Assembly: GCA_041394945.1 (NCBI GenBank)
Contig: JAWKHH010000003.1
Coordinates: 1,488,001 to 1,552,000 of the forward strand
DNA length: 64,000 nucleotides
Direction of reading: 5' to 3'
Source: Bryobacteraceae bacterium
GTDB lineage: Bacteria > Acidobacteriota > Terriglobia > Bryobacterales > Bryobacteraceae
Every line of letters starts with the position of its first letter. The stretch's first letter is position 1. Shown in pieces: positions 7,997-18,706 of the stretch. Under the pieces are notes generated by a model. That model ran no database searches. It saw only the letters and a program-made list of their open reading frames with translations, and was not told where the DNA came from. A program made the translations under genes and the position numbers.

Positions 7997-9769
7997 TCAG
8001 GCGCGGTCCTCGAGGCCCAGTTTGCGGCGCCCTTCCGCCGTGAGCCGGTTCGAGGACCACGCCGGGTCCCATACCTGCTCGACGACAACATGCCGTACGC
8101 CGGCGACGCGCATCAGGCGCTGCCGCACGGGGACGGAGTTGCCGCCGGAACCGAATTCGAAGTATCCGATGCGCGGCCGGCCGCGATGCGGCATCTGCAT
8201 CACCACGGTGACCACGCCGTTGCGCACGCGGAGGTCGCGCACGAGGCCCAGGTCCACCACGCTGACGTCCGCCTTGTAGAGCTGTTCGTCCTTGCAGTCG
8301 CGTAGCGCCTCCCAGAGCGCCGCCTTCGGGACCGCGCTGTCGCCGGCTTCGCCCGGCCGCGCCAGCGATCCCACGGCTTTCGCCGCCATGCCGCGCGGAA
8401 GCTCTCCGTCTGAAGCCGCCAGCGGACTCACCAGCCGGCGCCGGATCGCCTCCACCTGCGCCTCATCGCGATAGTGCAACGCGGCGTAGGCGTTCCGCTG
8501 GTGGAGGACGGCCCCGGCGGGCGCCTGCTTCACCGGCAGCGGATAGCGGCTCCAGACGTGGCCGTGCCAGCGATAGAACATCAGCGGCGCGCCGGTGTGG
8601 CGCAGTTCCGGGAGTCCCTCCCCACGGTGCTCGAGGAAGAGCGCGACGAAGGCGTCGCCGGCGGCGCGGTTGACGAAACCCACGCCCCATAGCTTCTCGG
8701 CCATGTCCTTGGGGACTTCGCCGAGATGGGCCTTGCCGTCCGGACCGATCCATATCGGGTCCGTGAACGATTGCCCGGAGAAAACCCATTCGTCGTCGCG
8801 GAGCGCGTCGGCTTCGACATCCTTGATCACGTCGATGCGCCCGGTTTTGTGGAACCACGGGAGCCCGGCGTAGAAGCGGTACTCGACGTCGAAGTGAACG
8901 CGGGCAGGGGCGAACAAGGGATGCACGGGCGAGTGAGGAAAGCCCCAGCGGCGCACGATGGTGGCAAGCGGTCCGCGGATGACTTCATAGTCTGGCGGCG
9001 TCTCCCAGAGCGTGATGCGCATCTTTTGGAAGTTGCCGGAGGTGACGTAGTCGTGCGCCCAATCGATGCCCGGGGGTTCGCCGTGGCCTTCGCCGCCGGC
9101 GAATAGCTCCAGCCCGTGCTCGCGCTTGAAGGTGAGCCGTTCGAGCTGGCCCATCTGGCGCGAGAGCGACGCGCGAAAGAAGTCGTTTTCGATGTCGAGG
9201 GCGAAGCCTTCGCCGGAGACTCGCAGGTCAGTCGGATACTCGGGCAGTTCGGCGTCGGGGTTGCCGTAGAAGACAAGCCACGTCGATCGCGTATGGGCTG
9301 CCGAAACCGCCATGAAAAGAAGGCGGCAGGCACGGTAGTCGCGGCGAGCCACCTCGCCATGGACCTGGCACGGCACTTCGATGAGTGCGCCGTTATCGAC
9401 GCGCGCCAGGCGCATCTCGCGGGTCAGATCGGCGGCTTCGTTCAGCGAAACACGCAGCGCCACATCCACCGGTTCGGGAGGACGCGGGACGCCGGCGGTT
9501 TCGTCGAGGTGAAACACGCAGAAGCGTCGCCAGCCGCGAGCCCAGTCGCGCCAGGGCGCGGGCAGGTCGCTCGTGTTCCCGTGCGACGTAACCGGGGTCA
9601 GCGGCGCATCGGGAGCGTCCTCCTCCTGCGCCTGCTGGATGGCGGTGGTGCGGATGGACGCGGCGAGCGCGCGGGCCATGCGGCGGTCGCCGCGCTTCCA
9701 CGCCGCTTCGAGCAGGCGGAGCTTGTCCTCGAACCGATCCGTTCGTTCCCAATAGGTGCTTTCCGGCAT
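7997..9769 (-). CDS. Large protein of unknown function with a C-terminal DUF59 (MIP18-like) domain
   Basis: 590 residues from the ATG at 9769; no signal peptide. Residues 1-100 look helical and charged. Residues about 150-460 form a beta-rich domain (LDIENDFFRASLSRQMGQLERL, VEYRFYAGLPWFHKTGRIDVI, DDEWVFSGQSFTDPIW) that I cannot assign; the strand-rich pattern recalls mutarotase-like or lyase accessory folds. Residues about 485-590 match the DUF59/PaaD/MIP18 family (ALWEALRDCKDEQLYKADVSVVDLGLVRDLRV, then DPAWSSNRLTAEGRRKLGL), whose stand-alone members act in Fe-S cluster assembly. A fusion to such a large N-terminal part is unusual. It is divergent from a reductase 41 bases away. Confidence 0.8.
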   Translation of the reverse strand: MPESTYWERTDRFEDKLRLLEAAWKRGDRRMARALAASIRTTAIQQAQEEDAPDAPLTPVTSHGNTSDLPAPWRDWARGWRRFCVFHLDETAGVPRPPEPVDVALRVSLNEAADLTREMRLARVDNGALIEVPCQVHGEVARRDYRACRLLFMAVSAAHTRSTWLVFYGNPDAELPEYPTDLRVSGEGFALDIENDFFRASLSRQMGQLERLTFKREHGLELFAGGEGHGEPPGIDWAHDYVTSGNFQKMRITLWETPPDYEVIRGPLATIVRRWGFPHSPVHPLFAPARVHFDVEYRFYAGLPWFHKTGRIDVIKDVEADALRDDEWVFSGQSFTDPIWIGPDGKAHLGEVPKDMAEKLWGVGFVNRAAGDAFVALFLEHRGEGLPELRHTGAPLMFYRWHGHVWSRYPLPVKQAPAGAVLHQRNAYAALHYRDEAQVEAIRRRLVSPLAASDGELPRGMAAKAVGSLARPGEAGDSAVPKAALWEALRDCKDEQLYKADVSVVDLGLVRDLRVRNGVVTVVMQMPHRGRPRIGYFEFGSGGNSVPVRQRLMRVAGVRHVVVEQVWDPAWSSNRLTAEGRRKLGLEDRA

Positions 9770-9810
9770 CAAACGGTATTGGATCACACACGGCCGGTAA
9801 GATTGGAGGG

Positions 9811-10821
9811 ATGTACAGCGCGCGACGAATCGTCCTGGCCGCACGGCCCTCGGGAATGCCCACGGAATCCGACTTCCGGCTGGAAGAGTTCGCCGTCCCG
9901 CAGCCCTCCGATGGCGAGTTCGTGATCGAGACGGCGTATCTTTCCGTGGATCCGTACATGCGCGGGCGGATGCGGGACCGTGCCTCCTACGCCGCACCGA
10001 CAGAGTTGGGTGAGACGATGACGGGCGGCGGCGTCGGTCGAGTAGTGGCGTCTCGCAACGCGCGCTTCGTGGAAGGCGATTGGGTGGAAGGGATGACCGG
10101 GTGGCAGACGCACGTGGCGGCGCGAGGCAGCGGATTCCGCAAGCTCGATCCGTCGGTGGCGCCGGTCTCCACCGCACTCGGCGTGCTTGGCATGCCGGGG
10201 CTCACGGCCTACTTCGGGTTGTTCGATGTGGGCGGAGCGCGCGCGGGGGAGACGGTGCTTGTTTCCGGCGCCGCGGGCGCGGTGGGGTCCACGGTGGGGC
10301 AGCTTGCCAAGATCGCGGGATGCCGTGTGGTTGGCATCGCGGGGACAGACGACAAGGTCCGCTGGCTCACGGAAGAGCTCGGCTTCGATGCGGCGTTCAA
10401 CTACAAGACCGAGCCCGATCTCCGCGCGCGGATCGGCGCTTTGTGCCCGAACGGCGTGGACGTCTACTTCGACAATGTCGGCGGGCCGATCTCGGACGCC
10501 GCGATGCCGGCGCTGGCGCTTCGGGCGCGGATCGCGGTATGCGGGCAGATCTCGCAGTACAACAGCGAAGAAGGAGAACAATGCCCGCGCCACTGGTTCC
10601 ATCTGATCATCAAGCGGGCGCGGATCGAGGGGTTCCTGGTGTTCGACTTCGCGGCGCGCTACGAGGAGGGGCTGGCGAGGCTCACCGAGTGGGTGCGCGG
10701 CGGCAGGCTGAAATACCGTGAGCACTTCGAGGATGGGATCGGGCGGATACCCGCGGCGTTCATCGGTATGATGCAGGGAGCCAATACCGGCAAGATGCTC
10801 GTCCGGGTGAAGGAGGATTGA
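9811..10821 (+). CDS. NADPH-dependent zinc-free alkenal/quinone reductase (MDR family)
   Basis: 336 residues. This is a medium-chain dehydrogenase/reductase without the catalytic zinc cysteines, closest to the prostaglandin reductase / leukotriene B4 dehydrogenase / CurA group. Visible marks: YLSVDPYMRGRM at the substrate side, the nucleotide-binding loop GAAGAVGSTVGQLAKIAGC near residues 152-170, VVGIAGTDDKVRWL after it, and YFDNVGGPISDA. Known members reduce the double bond of unsaturated aldehydes and ketones with NADPH in the cytosol, so detoxification of reactive carbonyls is likely. It is followed 4 bases later by the TfoX-like gene, with which it probably shares a transcript. Confidence 0.9.
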   Translation: MYSARRIVLAARPSGMPTESDFRLEEFAVPQPSDGEFVIETAYLSVDPYMRGRMRDRASYAAPTELGETMTGGGVGRVVASRNARFVEGDWVEGMTGWQTHVAARGSGFRKLDPSVAPVSTALGVLGMPGLTAYFGLFDVGGARAGETVLVSGAAGAVGSTVGQLAKIAGCRVVGIAGTDDKVRWLTEELGFDAAFNYKTEPDLRARIGALCPNGVDVYFDNVGGPISDAAMPALALRARIAVCGQISQYNSEEGEQCPRHWFHLIIKRARIEGFLVFDFAARYEEGLARLTEWVRGGRLKYREHFEDGIGRIPAAFIGMMQGANTGKMLVRVKED

Positions 10822-10825
10822 CGCG

Positions 10826-11185
10826 ATGCCGCGCGACACGCGCTACCTGGAATTCGTGAAAGAGCAACTGGCGCCGCTGGGCGGGATTACGTCGCGAGGG
10901 ATGTTCGGCGGGTGGTGCCTCTATTGCGACGGAGTGGTGTTCGCGTTGATCGCCGACGGAGCGATGTTTCTGAAGGCGGACAAAGTGAGCGCGCCGATGT
11001 TCGAGGAACGCGGGTTGCAGCCCTTCAAGCCGTTTCCGGACCAGGATATGGTGATGAGCTACCGGGAAGCGCCGCCAGATATCTTCGAGGACCCGGCGGC
11101 GATGCGGCAGTGGTGTGGCGCGGCGCTCGAGGCGGCGCATCGGTCCCGGGAGAAGGGTAGGCGCGGACCGCGGAAGCGGAAATAA
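10826..11185 (+). CDS. TfoX N-terminal domain protein
   Basis: 119 residues made up of the TfoX/Sxy N-terminal domain alone: LAPLGGITSRGMFGGWCLYCDGVVFALIADG, then FLKADKVSAPMFEERGLQPF and MVMSYREAPPDI. TfoX (Sxy) of gamma-proteobacteria is a competence activator, but single-domain homologues like this are widespread and uncharacterised, so a role in DNA uptake cannot be claimed. The ribosome site GGAGGA lies in the last codons of the upstream reductase gene, which implies coupling. The basic C-terminal tail (EKGRRGPRKRK) is notable. The stop is 5 bases from the stop of the convergent thioesterase gene. Confidence 0.85.
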   Translation: MPRDTRYLEFVKEQLAPLGGITSRGMFGGWCLYCDGVVFALIADGAMFLKADKVSAPMFEERGLQPFKPFPDQDMVMSYREAPPDIFEDPAAMRQWCGAALEAAHRSREKGRRGPRKRK

Positions 11186-11190
11186 CAGGC

Positions 11191-11595
11191 TCAGCGCGCG
11201 AGGATCATGTATGTGACGATCGCGACGGCGGCGAGCTTCCGGTCCGCGTTGAGGATCTCCACCTGACTCACGCAGAGAGTCCTGCCAGCGCGAAGGCGAC
11301 GGGCGCGCGCGGTGACTTTCTTGCCTGTGACAGGGAGGAAGTAGTTCAGCTTCAGTTCAACGGTGGTGAGCGGGAGATCGCCGTAGTGGGCGAGGGTGGC
11401 GAATCCGGCGGCGACGTCGGCGAGGGTGGCGGTGATGCCGCCATGGAGGGTCCCGGCGAGGTTGGCCGATTCGGGCCGGATCGGGCACTCGATCGAAACA
11501 CCGTCGCGGTGGAGTTGCTTGACGCGGATTCCGAGTTGGTTGTTGAAGGGCGCGCGGTCCATCACCTGGCGCAGTTCGGGGAGGGTGAGGGGCAA
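11191..11595 (-). CDS. PaaI-type hotdog thioesterase
   Basis: 134 residues, a normal single hotdog domain. Signature residues: FNNQLGIRVKQLHRDGVSIECPIRPE, then NLAGTLHGGITATLADVAAGFA, where the HGG loop and the following acidic residue form the catalytic pocket in the family, and TTVELKLNYFLPV. Such enzymes hydrolyse acyl- or aryl-CoA thioesters in the cytosol; the substrate cannot be read from sequence. It lies 2 bases after a small membrane protein gene and likely shares its transcript. Confidence 0.88.
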   Translation of the reverse strand: MPLTLPELRQVMDRAPFNNQLGIRVKQLHRDGVSIECPIRPESANLAGTLHGGITATLADVAAGFATLAHYGDLPLTTVELKLNYFLPVTGKKVTARARRLRAGRTLCVSQVEILNADRKLAAVAIVTYMILAR

Positions 11596-11597
11596 GC

Positions 11598-11819
11598 TTA
11601 TTCCTTGGGTTTGGAGGGAGCGCTGGGCTTGCTGGTGGTGGCGAGCAGCATGAGGAACAGGACGCCGAGAGCGCCGAAAGTGGCGAGCGCGCCGACGACA
11701 AGGTAGTCGGTATCCTTGTGGGGCAAGGGCATAAGGCGCAGAAGCACGGCGGCAATGATTCCGAACGAAACAGCCATCGCAACGCCGAGGAGGGCGATGC
11801 GGCTCGCGCTCAGGTTCAT
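11598..11819 (-). CDS. Small two-helix membrane protein, unknown
   Basis: 73 residues with two hydrophobic segments, about 8-30 (IALLGVAMAVSFGIIAAVLL) and 40-62 (YLVVGALATFGALGVLFLML), and a short Ser/Pro/Lys-rich tail. I recognise no named family. It sits immediately upstream of the thioesterase gene on the same strand with a 2-base gap, so the two are probably one operon. Confidence 0.7.
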   Translation of the reverse strand: MNLSASRIALLGVAMAVSFGIIAAVLLRLMPLPHKDTDYLVVGALATFGALGVLFLMLLATTSKPSAPSKPKE

Positions 11820-11855
11820 GGATCTAATTGTACCGGTACCGCTGCAAAGCCCTGC

Positions 11856-14800
11856 CTACCGCCCGCCGGCTAGCGTTGCCTGGCCGTCACCGTTCGAAAG
11901 CGTCACCGAAACAGCCGTGATCCTATTCGCGTCGCCCTCCACCGTGAACGGGATCCGCAGTTCGAAGCGGCTGCCGTTGGCGCGGCCTTCGTCGGAGTTG
12001 AAGTAGCTCTGAAAAACGGCCTGGAGCGGCGCCGTGAAACTGGTTCCGCCGTCGACGTCGGTCTGCGCGGCGATCGTGAACGCTATCGTCGCGTTCGTCA
12101 TCTCACGCGACGGCGCGAAGCCCTGCACCTGCACGGTGACGCCGCCGGTGGTGTTGGTGAGCCGTACACTGCCGTCGGTGAGCGATGGCGCGGCGCGCGG
12201 CACTTCGATGCGCACCGGGTCCGGAAGCACGGTGACGGTCTGCCCGGCGGAGGCCAGTGTAGCCACGCGAACTACAAGAACGCCCGCCACGGTCCCCACG
12301 TTGATCCGTCCGCCTCCTGCAAGTGCGGCGTCGGTTTGGCCCGCCGCGATGGTGAACGGAAGAGCCGTGGAGCCGCTGCCCGTGAACATTGCCGCGGGGT
12401 CGATAAACCCCGACGGGATGCCGGTGGCATCGGGCTCGAACGAGAGGCGCAGTTCGCCGTTTACGGCAGCCGTGGCCGCCGAGGAGAGCTGGACCTGTAC
12501 CGAGGTGTTGCCGCCGGGCGCCACGCGCAGGCTTGCCGCCGAGATCGCCGCCGGAGGAACGGCCGCGGTGACGTTGAACGTGAGCGACGACGAGCGGCCG
12601 GCGACGGTCACTTCCACGGGCTTCGGTCCCGCGGCGGCGATCAGTACGCCGGGCACGCGGACCGTGATCGAGAGCGCCGTGGCCGCGCCGGTCAGGTTCA
12701 CGGGGGTCCCGGCGAAGGTCACTCGCGGCGAAGGAAGCAGGTTGCGGCCGGCGATGGTGAGATCGAAATCGCTGGAGCCGGCCACGGCCGAAGCCGGGTT
12801 CAGCGAGGTCAATGAGAGCGCCGCGGGCGGTGTGACGGTGAACCCGGTCTCGTTCGAATCCACGCCCCCGGAGTTGACGCGCACGAGCAGCGGCCCTTCC
12901 ACGACCACCGCGTCGGCCGGAACGTTCACGCGGATCTGAGCGCCGCTCACCGAGAGCGGCGTCAGGCGCCGGTCACCGAAGAAGACTACCGCGCCGGCGG
13001 CGAAGCCGCTGCCGTTGATCGTCAGGATGAACTCGCCGGAACCGGCCGGGCGGTTCGGCGGATCAAGGCTCGTGATGGCAGGCCGGTCGGCGACGGTGAA
13101 TTGGACCGAATTGGTTTCCGAGCCGTCTCCGGCGCGGACGCGCACGGCGATCGGGCCGGCGGCCGTGATGGCGCCGGCGGGAACGGAAACGGTGATACGG
13201 TCGGCGGTAAGCGAAACCGGGAGAAGCTCGCGGGCGCCGAAGATAACGCGCGAGCCGCTGACGAAGCCGCTCCCGAGGATCGTGAGAGTGAATGTGCCGG
13301 ACCCCGCGGGGCGGCTCGGTGGATCGAGCGAGGAGATGGCGGCGCGCGCGGTGACAGTGAAGTTCACAGCGTTCGAATCCGCGCCGTCGGCGGAGCGGAT
13401 GAGCACCGGGATGGAGCCGGGGGTGAGGATCGCGTCGGCGGGGATCGATACCGCGATCGTATCGGCGGAGACGCTTGTGGGAACGATCGTGCGTCCGCCG
13501 AACAGCACGCTCGATCCGGTGGCGAAGTTGCTGCCGAGGATCGTCAGGGCGAAAGCGCCGGAGCCGGCGATCCGGCTGGAGGGATTTAGCGACGAGATCA
13601 GGGCGCCGGCCGAGACGGTGAAGTTCACCGTGTTCGACTCGAGCCCTTGTAGCGGACGGACACGCACGGGTACGATGCCTGCGGCGGCGATGGCGTCGCC
13701 GGGGACGAGCACTTCGATACGGTCCGCGATGATGTTGCCGGGAATGAGTTCCCGGGTCCCGAACAGCACTCGCGAACCGGCCGTGAAGCCGCTGCCGGCG
13801 ATCACGAGCGTGAACGCGGAAGAACCGGCGGCGCGCGCCGCGGGCGTCAGTTGCGTAATTCGTGGACCGCCCTGTGTCACTTCGAAGACGAGCGAGTTAC
13901 TGCTGATGCGGTCCGCGTTGCCGGTGTCGAACGCGGTGACGGTGTAGCGCACCGGAGTGCGCAGCAGATCGGCGACGAGGGGCACGTCGATGCGGCCGGC
14001 GGCTTGGTCGAAGCGCTGGTTGGCCGGCACGAGCAGCGGTCCGCCGGGGGCCTGGATCCGGATCCGGGTGGTGATATTGAAGCCGAGGCCGAACACGCTC
14101 ACGGTCGTGTCGGGGCTGCCGGAGGGCGCCGACAACGGCTCCAGCCGGGTCAACTCGAGCGATTGCACGATCTGGAAGGGCAGTTCGTTGCTGGTGACGT
14201 CGAGCGCGCCTTCGAGACCGGGATTCCGGACGGCGACGAAGGCAGTGCCCGGCGCGGTCAACAGCGTGGCCGGAATGGTGGCCATGATCTCCTTGTCGGA
14301 GACGACCTTGGCCGGGAGTTCATTCACCGACGGACCCGCCCGGAACACCACCCGCGCGTCCATGGCGAAACCGCCGCCGGCGAGCAGGATGTCCTGGCCC
14401 GGCGCTGTGGCGGCGCGCGTGGGCGCTTGATTGGGCGTGACGCTCGTCAGCAGCAGATTCGAGGAGAGCAGAAGCGGCAGCGCATTCGAGCGGGGACACG
14501 GGCCCGGACAACTGACGCCGTTCTGGACGAGAATCTGCGCCTCGCCCGGCGCGGTGAGGTTCGACGGAATTGTGGCCCGGAGCTCGGTGGCGGACATCAC
14601 CTGGGTGCTCAAGGCTGTCTCAATGTTGCCCTGAATGTAGACGAGGAGAGAACTGCTGTTGAAGCCGGAACCGAGTGCGGCGAGGTTCACCGTGGTCCCG
14701 GCCGGCGCGGTGGTTGGCGTGATGCTGCTCAGCCGGAGCAATTCGTTGATCAGGAACGAAACCGACGAGGTTTGGCAGCCGTTGGCGCACTCGCGGCTGT

Positions 14801-15095
14801 CGCGAATGAAGAACACACGGATGCTCGCGGAGCCGGCGGGGTTCATCAGGCTGCCCGGCACAGTGGCGCGCAGTTCCGTGGCGGATACGCGGACCGTCGA
14901 GAGCTGGTTCGGCGCCGTGGAGCCTGGCCGTTGAAAGAGGATGAGATCGCCCGAGAGGAAGTTGCTCCCCAACACCCGGATATCGACCGAGGTGTTGAGC
15001 TGTCCACTCGAAGGGATCACCGAGCCGATCGTCGCGGGAGTGGTCTGCGCGGCCGCCGCGGCGGCCAGACAGAGTGCGAGTGCGGTGAGCCGCAT
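11856..15095 (-). CDS. Secreted IPT/TIG-repeat protein
   Basis: 1079 residues, signal peptide 1-16 (MRLTALALCLAAAAAAQ). I count nine IPT/TIG immunoglobulin-like repeats, each opening with a form of LxPxxxxAGS...LTIxGSGF. The first four are divergent; the last five (about residues 415-850) are close copies of about 87 residues each. Residues 850-1079 are a separate beta-rich region that resembles other acidobacterial secreted proteins in texture but that I cannot name. Cysteine pairs occur in the early repeats (CANGC, CPGPC). The ATG overlaps the stop of the upstream gene as TAATG, so translation is coupled. A surface adhesive or structural role is inference. Confidence 0.85.
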   Translation of the reverse strand: MRLTALALCLAAAAAAQTTPATIGSVIPSSGQLNTSVDIRVLGSNFLSGDLILFQRPGSTAPNQLSTVRVSATELRATVPGSLMNPAGSASIRVFFIRDSRECANGCQTSSVSFLINELLRLSSITPTTAPAGTTVNLAALGSGFNSSSLLVYIQGNIETALSTQVMSATELRATIPSNLTAPGEAQILVQNGVSCPGPCPRSNALPLLLSSNLLLTSVTPNQAPTRAATAPGQDILLAGGGFAMDARVVFRAGPSVNELPAKVVSDKEIMATIPATLLTAPGTAFVAVRNPGLEGALDVTSNELPFQIVQSLELTRLEPLSAPSGSPDTTVSVFGLGFNITTRIRIQAPGGPLLVPANQRFDQAAGRIDVPLVADLLRTPVRYTVTAFDTGNADRISSNSLVFEVTQGGPRITQLTPAARAAGSSAFTLVIAGSGFTAGSRVLFGTRELIPGNIIADRIEVLVPGDAIAAAGIVPVRVRPLQGLESNTVNFTVSAGALISSLNPSSRIAGSGAFALTILGSNFATGSSVLFGGRTIVPTSVSADTIAVSIPADAILTPGSIPVLIRSADGADSNAVNFTVTARAAISSLDPPSRPAGSGTFTLTILGSGFVSGSRVIFGARELLPVSLTADRITVSVPAGAITAAGPIAVRVRAGDGSETNSVQFTVADRPAITSLDPPNRPAGSGEFILTINGSGFAAGAVVFFGDRRLTPLSVSGAQIRVNVPADAVVVEGPLLVRVNSGGVDSNETGFTVTPPAALSLTSLNPASAVAGSSDFDLTIAGRNLLPSPRVTFAGTPVNLTGAATALSITVRVPGVLIAAAGPKPVEVTVAGRSSSLTFNVTAAVPPAAISAASLRVAPGGNTSVQVQLSSAATAAVNGELRLSFEPDATGIPSGFIDPAAMFTGSGSTALPFTIAAGQTDAALAGGGRINVGTVAGVLVVRVATLASAGQTVTVLPDPVRIEVPRAAPSLTDGSVRLTNTTGGVTVQVQGFAPSREMTNATIAFTIAAQTDVDGGTSFTAPLQAVFQSYFNSDEGRANGSRFELRIPFTVEGDANRITAVSVTLSNGDGQATLAGGR
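12548..13853 (-). repeat. Five tandem IPT repeat units of about 261 bp
   Basis: Within the IPT-repeat gene, five consecutive units of about 87 codons share the frame LxPxxRxAGSGxFxLTIxGSGF, the block VLFGxRxL and an ending near SNxVxFTV. The similarity is visible at DNA level, which suggests fairly recent internal amplification. Confidence 0.7.
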
Positions 15096-16051
15096 TACTC
15101 GATCACCTCCGACTTGCGCGCCACAACGGGCGCCCAGTGCAGTCGCTCGCCGCTGGAGCCGGAATAGATCCGCGTGTCGCCTTTGCCTTCGAGCAGCAGA
15201 TTGCCGTGCCAGCGCAGCGCCACGGCAGCGTCAAACGGCCCGGTTTCGGTGGCTTCCGCCGTGCCCGTCGCCGGGTCGAGCCGGATCACTCTGCCGGCCG
15301 GATCGGCGATGAACAGGCTGCCCGCGTCGCCGGCGAACAGCCGGGCCCTGGCGCTGAACCCGCCTTCGATCTCCATCACCAGAACAGCGCCGGTTCCCTG
15401 CTTCGGCGCCTCGACGGCAACGAGGCGTCCCGCGGCAAGCGCAAGCAGCCTCTCCGAGCCGGGCTCGAACAGGATGCTTCCCGGAAGAACGCCGTCGGCG
15501 AGTTGGCGCATTGCCGGCTCTCCATCGGCGGCAAGGAGCCAGACATCGCCGTTGCGCGCGGCCGCGGCGATGGTCGTGCCGTGCACCACCAGCCGCTCCA
15601 GGCCCGCGGGCCAATCAGCCGCATTGACCGCTGCGGCGAGTTCCGGCGCATCGGGCAGCCCCCGGTAAACGAGCGCCCGCGCCTCGGCGCGCGAGTAGAA
15701 GACGGCCTCGCCGCCGCCAAAACCGATCTCCCACCCTTCGCCGCGTACGTCAGCGAGTGGGAACTCCACACCGCGATCGGGCATCCACACCGAGGTGGAT
15801 TCGCCTTCGCCGCGGAAGGCGATAAGCCACTCGTGCCCCGGCCCGACGCGGACTTCGTTCACCCCGGCGGGAACGGCAAAGGGCGCGCTGTAGTGCGTGG
15901 CGCCGGGCGCGCCAAGAATCACGCGGATGTCGGCCCCGATCGAGTATCCGGCGATGGGCCCGCCGAGCAGACGGTCTTCCTGCTGGGTGCGAACGCGGAC
16001 GCCGGCGGCGGTGAGCGTACCGGCAATTGCGAGGAGGATTGCGGTTCTCAT
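15095..16051 (-). CDS. Secreted protein with possible propeller-like repeats
   Basis: 318 residues from the ATG at 16051; signal peptide 1-22 (RTAILLAIAGTLTAAG). The mature part has irregular beta-strand repeats (VRVGPGHEWLIAFRGEGE, LERLVVHGTTIAAAARNGDVWLLAADGEP, SLFIADPAGRVIRLDPATG) consistent with a six- or seven-bladed propeller. No named family is recognised. It is translationally coupled to the IPT-repeat gene (TAATG overlap) and preceded 16 bases upstream by the Big-1-like gene, so the three probably form one transcript. Confidence 0.75.
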   Translation of the reverse strand: MRTAILLAIAGTLTAAGVRVRTQQEDRLLGGPIAGYSIGADIRVILGAPGATHYSAPFAVPAGVNEVRVGPGHEWLIAFRGEGESTSVWMPDRGVEFPLADVRGEGWEIGFGGGEAVFYSRAEARALVYRGLPDAPELAAAVNAADWPAGLERLVVHGTTIAAAARNGDVWLLAADGEPAMRQLADGVLPGSILFEPGSERLLALAAGRLVAVEAPKQGTGAVLVMEIEGGFSARARLFAGDAGSLFIADPAGRVIRLDPATGTAEATETGPFDAAVALRWHGNLLLEGKGDTRIYSGSSGERLHWAPVVARKSEVIE

Positions 16052-16067
16052 GTTCCGTGGCTCTTCG

Positions 16068-16763
16068 CTACCTGGGTCCTGTGACGGTGGGCGTGCCCGG
16101 CCCGCCGATGCGGATTCGTGGATTGGTGGGGGTCGGCGTGGGCGTGGGTGACGGGGTGTCGTTCCCGCCGCCGAGCGCGACCGCGGCCGCGACCGCGGCG
16201 GCGGCTCCAACCCCGACGATAAGTCCGATCACGGCGCCGGAAATGCCGCCGCCTGCCCCGGTGGTTCCGCCTGCGACCGCGCCACCCGCGACAGCGCCGG
16301 TTCCGACGGTCGCCATGTTGACAGGAATCGTCACCGTGACCGGAGCCTGGCCCGGCACCGACGCGCTGGCGCTGATATTGAACGCACTCGTCTGCCCGGC
16401 GGTGACTTCACCGGTGGAAGCCACGCCAAGGCTGTTGGTGGTGACGATGGAGGAACTGGCGCCGTTGGCGAACGAGGCGGAACCGCCAGTGATGTTGTTC
16501 AACGTGAACATCACGGCCACTCCGGCCACCGGCTTGTCGTTACGGTCCGTCACGCGGATCACCGATTCGGAGCTGACCATGTTCTGCCTGCGCCGCGGAC
16601 GTCCGGCCGCCGATAGGATTTCGATCTTGTACGCCGGCGCCGCGGCGGGTTGTTGACCGCCGGTAACCTGTCCGGGCGCCGTGCCCGCGGGAAGCGGCAT
16701 TGCCATTGAGACGGCGAGCGAAGATGCCACGGCCCAGCGGATGCTCCGCTGATGGATGTTCAT
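16068..16763 (-). CDS. Exported Big-1-like protein with Ala/Gly membrane anchor
   Basis: 231 residues. Export signal near 8-31 (IRWAVASSLAVSMAMPLPAG). Residues 45-150 look like a bacterial Ig (Big-1/invasin) domain: IRVTDRNDKPVAGVAVMFTL, the GGSASFANGAS block and VTTNSLGVASTGEVTAG. Residues about 155-205 are a long Ala/Gly/Val hydrophobic segment that could span the membrane once, followed by a Thr-Pro repeat and a Gly/Pro tail. Surface exposure is likely. It follows the kinase/FGE fusion gene by 80 bases on the same strand and precedes the other two secreted proteins. Confidence 0.7.
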   Translation of the reverse strand: MNIHQRSIRWAVASSLAVSMAMPLPAGTAPGQVTGGQQPAAAPAYKIEILSAAGRPRRRQNMVSSESVIRVTDRNDKPVAGVAVMFTLNNITGGSASFANGASSSIVTTNSLGVASTGEVTAGQTSAFNISASASVPGQAPVTVTIPVNMATVGTGAVAGGAVAGGTTGAGGGISGAVIGLIVGVGAAAAVAAAVALGGGNDTPSPTPTPTPTNPRIRIGGPGTPTVTGPR

Positions 16764-16843
16764 GATTCCTCTCCGGGATGGTAGGGAGCGAAACGCGCTG
16801 CCCGTTTCAAGTACTGGAACCGATAATACCCGAAACGGGGAGG

Positions 16844-18565
<1,722 letters not shown>

Positions 18566-18683
18566 GAGCGGTCCGGGCGGCCGCTTGAGTCGGCTTCATG
18601 GACCGATTATGCCTTATCGGGCGGGTGGGGATCGGCAGTTGCGGCTGAGGCGGCGAAGGCGCACCGGCCGGCAGGGGTCGCGG

Positions 18684-18698
18684 TGCGCATTTTGCGCA
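18684..18698. repeat. Paired TGCGCA hexamers in a divergent intergenic region
   Basis: TGCGCA at 18684-18689 and again at 18693-18698, separated by TTT, in the 182-base divergent region between the kinase gene and the peptidase island. Each hexamer is itself a palindrome. An operator role is possible but unproven. Confidence 0.35.
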
Positions 18699-18706
18699 TA
18701 GTGCCC

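Noticed and set aside
10826..11185. TfoX-like gene as evidence of natural competence
   Set aside because: Only the N-terminal domain is present, and no com or pil genes are in the window.
12548..13853. Regular repeats as a possible CRISPR array
   Set aside because: The unit length is about 261 bases, in frame, without short direct repeats and unique spacers. It is a protein-repeat region.
13851..15167. Long plus-strand open frames opposite the IPT-repeat gene
   Set aside because: They are Arg/Gly/Glu-rich shadows of repeated codons in the IPT-repeat gene, which has a clear signal peptide and repeats.
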